A DNA stretch of 64,000 bases, taken from Apostichopus japonicus. Its lineage: Eukaryota > Echinodermata > Holothuroidea > Aspidochirotida > Stichopodidae. Of this stretch, positions 59,170 through 64,000 are shown piece by piece. Under the pieces are notes generated by a model. It was not told the origin of the DNA, searched no databases, and saw only the letters and a program-made list of their open reading frames with translations. Where the stretch lies: NCBI RefSeq assembly GCF_037975245.1, contig NC_092574.1, positions 16,407,213 through 16,471,212 on the forward strand, read 5' to 3'. The position numbers and the translations under genes are program-made. The first letter of the stretch is position 1, and each line of letters opens with the position of its first letter.

Positions 59170-59536
59170 CAAGGGCGTAGGAACCGGGGGGGCTGGGGGG
59201 CGCCAGCCCCCCCAGTGAAAAATATGGGGGGGCGGAAGTATCGTTCCGCCCCCCCCGCTCGGCAAGTCAGAAAACCCCTTTTTCATTTCCAAATGAGAAA
59301 AAAATCTCATTTGAAGCACCAAATTGCATCTAAGGCCAGGTGAAAATGCAAAATTCTTTACAAAATGGAGTGGGTGGGTTGAAGTGTGCTATATTGCACC
59401 AAATTGCATCTGAGGCCACCTGGAAATGCCAAAAAATTCCAAAGGGGAGGGGGACACCCCCTCCCCTTAGACCCCTCCCCCAGGCCGGCCATCAGTCTTC
59501 AGCCCCCCCACTCAAAAGTACCTTCCTACGCCACTG
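59170..59536 (+). mobile_element. hAT-like MITE family 1, copy 4, 367 bp
   Basis: It starts CAAGGGCGTAGGAACC and ends CCTACGCCACTG. An exact 8 bp duplication, TCTTGCTT, flanks it (59162-59169 and 59537-59544). It is close to copy 1 along its length and has the G-tract/C-tract hairpins at both ends. Confidence 0.9.
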
Positions 59537-59544
59537 TCTTGCTT

Positions 59545-62500
59545 ATATGTTTCGTTAGTTTGATTTAATATTGTTGTTGTCTGTTACAACATTCAAGTTA
59601 CCAAGATAGAGCCAACGTTTAAATCATAATGCTGTTGTAAACATACTTTAAGACTCAAAATAATGAGATTTTGAAGGATATTTTCTTACTTAAAATCAAC
59701 CGACTAGACCTGACAAGAAAGGGGTTGGGGAGGGGAGGGGGGAGGGGTAGAGCTACATCCCAGTGTCTATAAGGGGTCAAGTCAAAAATAGGGATAAAGA
59801 ATAGTGTATTCTTATTTTCAGAATAAATATACTAAAAGATTCCAAATTTGAGATTAAATGTTGATTTGGAAGCCCCCCGACGTGGAAAGTTGTAATCCAT
59901 AAGCCTTTGCGGGTTTCTCCCACATTTGCGGTCGCTTAAGTGTCGTAAAAAAATAACTGCTGGTTATTATGGTTATTACTTATAAGGAACAATTAGGAAG
60001 CTTGCTGACACGAGGCCTATATACCAGATCCTCGAAGCCTCTGCATGCTTTCGTATTACCTAGACAAGATAAATAAAGGTCACTAACCTACGAGGCTCCC
60101 TCCTTTAACTCTATACATCCGTTTAATACTAATTTACAAGAGAAATCAAATGCTTTACCAAACGCTGTATCAGGTTCATCACTTTTATTTGTTTAATCTA
60201 GTCACTTATATGAAACACTTGAGCCCAATTTTGTCTTTCAGCGAAAGTGCGGCATTCTATAGTAGAGCTCGGCGTTTATTGACTTGACTTTCTTAACTTT
60301 AGATGGCGAAACAGAATTATGTAGTTTGCAGAAAATAATTGGAACAAGTGTGTCAATTGAAACTAGGGCTGCTGGTTGTCTATACGGTGTGTCCAGAGAT
60401 CCGTTGATTTGTTTCTGTTTAAGTATTTATGTATAAATATAATCGTAGCAAACTTTAGGCTTAAATTTCTATATAAGCCGTTTACAGTCCGGCAGATAAA
60501 GTCTGTTGTATGTGGCAATCTGACCACAACCAAACCCAGTGGAACGCTTACACGATGAAATATTTATTGCCAAATTATTTACGACGCCTATACGTCACCA
60601 TTTTTATAAGCCAATCAGAAGTTACGAATATAACATTATCTCTTTAATTTGACGTTTTCCTTCGGCAAACAACTTGAATATTTAAGAACCACATAACCAT
60701 GCAGCTTGTTCACCATGCGCATGTGTATACTATATCACTATACTGTTCATTTCACTGATATCTGGTTGAAGTATTGAGGAGGACATTGTTCTATTTTGCG
60801 GGTCGGTCACGTTTGAGGGGATGATGGGGCTAGTGATACACCCGTAATAATTCATCAATACAAAGTTTAGTGAAATTTTCAGCACATTTTGGTGCGGAAT
60901 GTTCGGGGTGGTTCCCCAAAACTCTACTTAGCTCCTCGTTTTTCTGTTCTGTTTTCATCCTTGCTTCATTCATACCAAACCCTTTTAATTTCGTCTTATA
61001 TACAAGGATCAAATGCCACCGCTTCCTCCCTGAGCTCCAGTCCTGTTCATGCATTCAAACGATTCCAGTTGATTTTCAAATAAAAGCTGATGTACTGAAA
61101 AAACGTTTGAGTAATTTGTGATATCGGGAGATGTTAATTTAAAACTGTCAATCAGTTGTCAGTTTCCAAGCCGAGGATTATTAGCCATAACGGTACTCGG
61201 TTTCATTTTGTATTCAAAACGTTTGTTTATCTGGATCTTTAAGCTAGATAAATATGATAAACAATACAAGAGGCATTGGTAACGATGCTACATGACGTGA
61301 ACACGTACTGTAACCCGAACACATCAGGATGCATCATAAATATCTGATGAGTATAGAGAATTAAGTTTCAGAAATAAAATGCTCAAGGAATGATAATGTA
61401 AATCAATCCTACACAAGCATGCAGCCAAATTCCGTAGTTCCGTAAAACTACAAAATTATTACATGATTACGTACAGTATCATAGTAACAGGCCTATACTA
61501 CGCAAATAATACTATGCTCCATGTACAATGCATTAATCCAGTGTACGATAGGCTACTGGGCCTATACTACAGGAGTACCGGTACTAAACTGCAGTGACAC
61601 TACACGTGTGAATACTAATGCTGCTCCAGTAATTCTATGATGTAGCCTACTAATACTATATGAATGTAGTAGGGTTGATAAACACGATATAATTATGCCA
61701 TGGAAATCGACTGTAAAATGGCACCATGGTACGGTGGTACTTGAATTACAGTAACACCACAGTACTACATGAAAATGACCAGGGGTATGAGGCTTCCAAA
61801 AAGCGGGGGGGGGGCACAACATTAGAGGGGGACTTTCTCATTCCATAACCACCACTCGTTATGCTATAAACCGATACGCACCGGCCATATCACTTAAATA
61901 CATTAGTATGCTGTCAATACTATTTATTGAGATTGTTTATTGTTAACCGTGCTACAAAAAGATATGGGATGCCGTTTTAGAAATACCAAAAAATAAATAA
62001 TTCAAATTAAATATTAAAAAGGTTTAAGATATCCAAAAGAGAGTTCTTCATCGAAGGGGCACATTTTATTTGCCAGTGGGGCACATTTGCTATTTTGGAA
62101 AAAAGTGGGTGGGGCATGTGCCCCATTCCGGCCCCCCGCTCCTAGCCGCCTGGCAGTGACATTACAGTAATAGTAAATTAATACTAGGCATATACCATAA
62201 ACGCTACATTACAGTCGATGGTAACAGAAATTAAGAACTCTCTAAACAAACATGACAAGTATAGCCCATATCAAAATCTGCCAATTTATTTACTATATTG
62301 ACGATAGCGATTCTCCAGTTCTTTCGTCTCAAAACTTTGTTTGTTTCATAACTGTTTTCGAATTCCATTGATTAAATTCGTATTTAGTTATTTTTCTGCC
62401 TATTGTTGCACTTCCCCTCATTGTCTGTTTAACCTTCTTTTTAAGAACGTTCTTTGTTCATTATGTTTGTCAGTTTTATGTATGATATGAATTTTCTTTC

Positions 62501-63120
62501 AAGTCGTCTTCCAGCTTTCATTCTAGTCCCCCTATTATTTTTTTATAACTGTTTTAAAAGTTCTCTAAGCTGGAAAAATAATGAATGCATCGATCTTACT
62601 ATTTTTTTTTTTAATTTTAAAATTTGTATAATAAAGACGTCGAGAGAAACCATGCAGTTTATACTTATTGTGAATAGGAGCTGTCATCGAGTACTCCCTG
62701 TGCATAAACAGTTTTCCTTTTTTGTTTACTTATTGTAAGCTCTCTTTTCAAAGACTGTGAAATTAAATTTCAGAATTGATGTAAACGTTTGAGGCAAAAC
62801 TAAATGCTGGCCTAAAAGGTTTATGAGGATGATCCATGCAGAGGGATATAGTGGAGGTAAGTGAGGGGGTAAGTGCTGGTTGGGTCAGTGGGCCGGATAT
62901 ATAACTTACTACAGAAGATAAGTGATTTTATATGAAGTATGCCTAGATGCTCGATCGGGTACTACAAAAACCAAAAACAGATAATAAATTATTAATAGGT
63001 CGACATGTACTGAACGTGTCAAGTTCGATCCATCTCCGGAGTTCACACGGGATTGAACATGCACCACAGTGCTAAATGAAAGTCCTCAATATTATGTTAA
63101 ACGTCAGCGGTCATTCTCAG
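59545..63120. other. Gene-poor stretch with G-rich tracts
   Basis: A run of G4-type tracts lies at about 59718-59750 (GGGGTTGGGGAGGGGAGGGG). At 62060-62150 a GGGGCACATTT/GGGGCATGTGCCCC region looks like a decayed transposon end. A minus-strand open frame at 60830-61054 is polar in composition but has no recognised domain. No gene called. Confidence 0.4.
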
Positions 63121-63294
63121 GCAAAATACGTGAAGTTCACGAAACGGATAAACACCTTATTCCTCGAACGTATTGAAATTTTCACTATGTATTCATCGGA
63201 CTATAACCTATCTTGGGATAACATGCATGAGAAACCCCTGACCACTAAAAGTCTCGAAGAGCTTCTTCAGCAGCACCCCACAGACTTTACTTGA
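63121..63294 (+). CDS. Possible terminal exon of an unrecognised gene (partial)
   Basis: A TCATTCTCAG acceptor-like sequence ends at 63120. It is followed by 57 in-frame codons (AKYVKFTKRINTLFLERIEI ... ELLQQHPTDFT) and TGA. The peptide is mixed hydrophobic and charged with ordinary codon use, and the DNA is less AT-rich than its surroundings, unlike the accidental frames nearby. I do not recognise a family, and no upstream exon could be joined. It may equally be chance. Confidence 0.25.
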   Translation, partial: AKYVKFTKRINTLFLERIEIFTMYSSDYNLSWDNMHEKPLTTKSLEELLQQHPTDFT

Positions 63295-63377
63295 TGTTTA
63301 TATATCAAAATTGCGCCTAGGTCGTACGCAAAAAGGCGGAAGAAAACCAACTAAATAAGGAGTCTTTAAGGATACCA

Positions 63378-63379
<2 letters not shown>

Positions 63380-63452
<73 letters not shown>

Positions 63453-63579
63453 AATATAAATATATATATATATTATATTAATATTATATTATATATATAA
63501 ATATATATAGGCTATATATATTATATTATATTAATATTATATATTATATTATATATATATATAAATATATATATATATA

Positions 63580-63620
<41 letters not shown>
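63380..63620. repeat. AT microsatellite
   Basis: About 240 bases of nearly pure TA repeats broken by AAATATA, ATTATATTA and a GGC interruption. It can form cruciforms and is likely length-polymorphic and hard to assemble. Confidence 0.95.
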
Positions 63621-63623
<3 letters not shown>

Positions 63624-64000
63624 TAGAGATGTTCAATTTATGTTTGAATATACTATATATGGTTTATTCAATGCGACGAAGTTTGTTACAAACGTCGATT
63701 ACAGCTCTAAATGTTGTCTTCAGTTTCAAGTGAAAAATGACGAAATATCGATAGTGTATCTCATAAGTCCCTGTCATGTTAGACGAAAATAAAATTTGAT
63801 GACACTTACAAGTGTCCATCCAAAAATATATCGCATGCATACACTTGTGAGAGGCAAAACGCAGAATATTGTGATAACGAGTCCGGAGGGGTTTGGGAGA
63901 ATTCACAATTTTGGTGTTTTGCTTGATTTGAGGTAAACACTGAAATCCCAAACTACTTCAAAGAATGCGAGAGTGTTTTACCCGCTTTAAGATGCTTCAA

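Noticed and set aside
60830-61054. 74-codon polar minus-strand frame
   Set aside because: Overlaps a similar-length plus-strand frame, has no domain and no splice signals that would link it to other exons.
1-64000. CRISPR arrays, bacterial operons, prophage
   Set aside because: The window is clearly eukaryotic; tandem arrays seen are minisatellites without spacer-repeat structure.

Overview
The window is eukaryotic nuclear DNA from an animal. It is AT-rich, with intron-split genes, GT-AG splice sites and dense transposon remnants. Three conserved metazoan genes can be assembled exon by exon and all close in frame: spartin (SPART, minus strand), mitochondrial cysteinyl-tRNA synthetase (CARS2, plus strand) and CFAP97/hemingway (minus strand). 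The tRNA-derived SINE core and the protein sequences suggest a marine invertebrate deuterostome, perhaps an echinoderm. That assignment is inference from general resemblance, not a database match.

Layout. 1-2229: non-coding. 2230-10836: SPART, 7 coding exons, 583 aa; its introns hold a tRNA-derived SINE, a tandem duplication of about 180 bp, and a 1.18 kb hAT-type element with a second hAT element inside it. 10837-13834: divergent spacer between SPART and CARS2, with a likely SPART 5' UTR exon and a telomere-like CCTAAC array framed by an inverted repeat. 13835-25598: CARS2, 14 coding exons, 578 aa, with a mitochondrial leader, HIGH and KMSKS motifs and four zinc ligands. 25599-34962: tail-to-tail spacer between CARS2 and CFAP97, with two hAT MITEs and no gene I can support. 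34963-42807: CFAP97, 3 coding exons, 518 aa. 44822-54081: a complete 9,260 bp Ty3/gypsy-type LTR retrotransposon on the minus strand. Its two 734 bp LTRs appear identical by eye; it has a 4 bp target duplication, a primer-binding site, a polypurine tract and intact gag and pol frames. 54082-64000: gene-poor, with one hAT MITE, one micro-palindrome, a possible last exon of an unknown gene and a long AT microsatellite.

The three genes are housekeeping or organelle/cilium genes (lipid droplet and endosome biology, mitochondrial translation, axoneme) and do not form a pathway. The striking content is mobile DNA. Seven non-autonomous hAT-like elements have 7-8 bp target duplications, and most carry long G/C-tract hairpins at their ends. 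Four tiny CAGGGAG...CTCCCTG palindromes also have flanking 7 bp direct repeats, which suggests that they move too.
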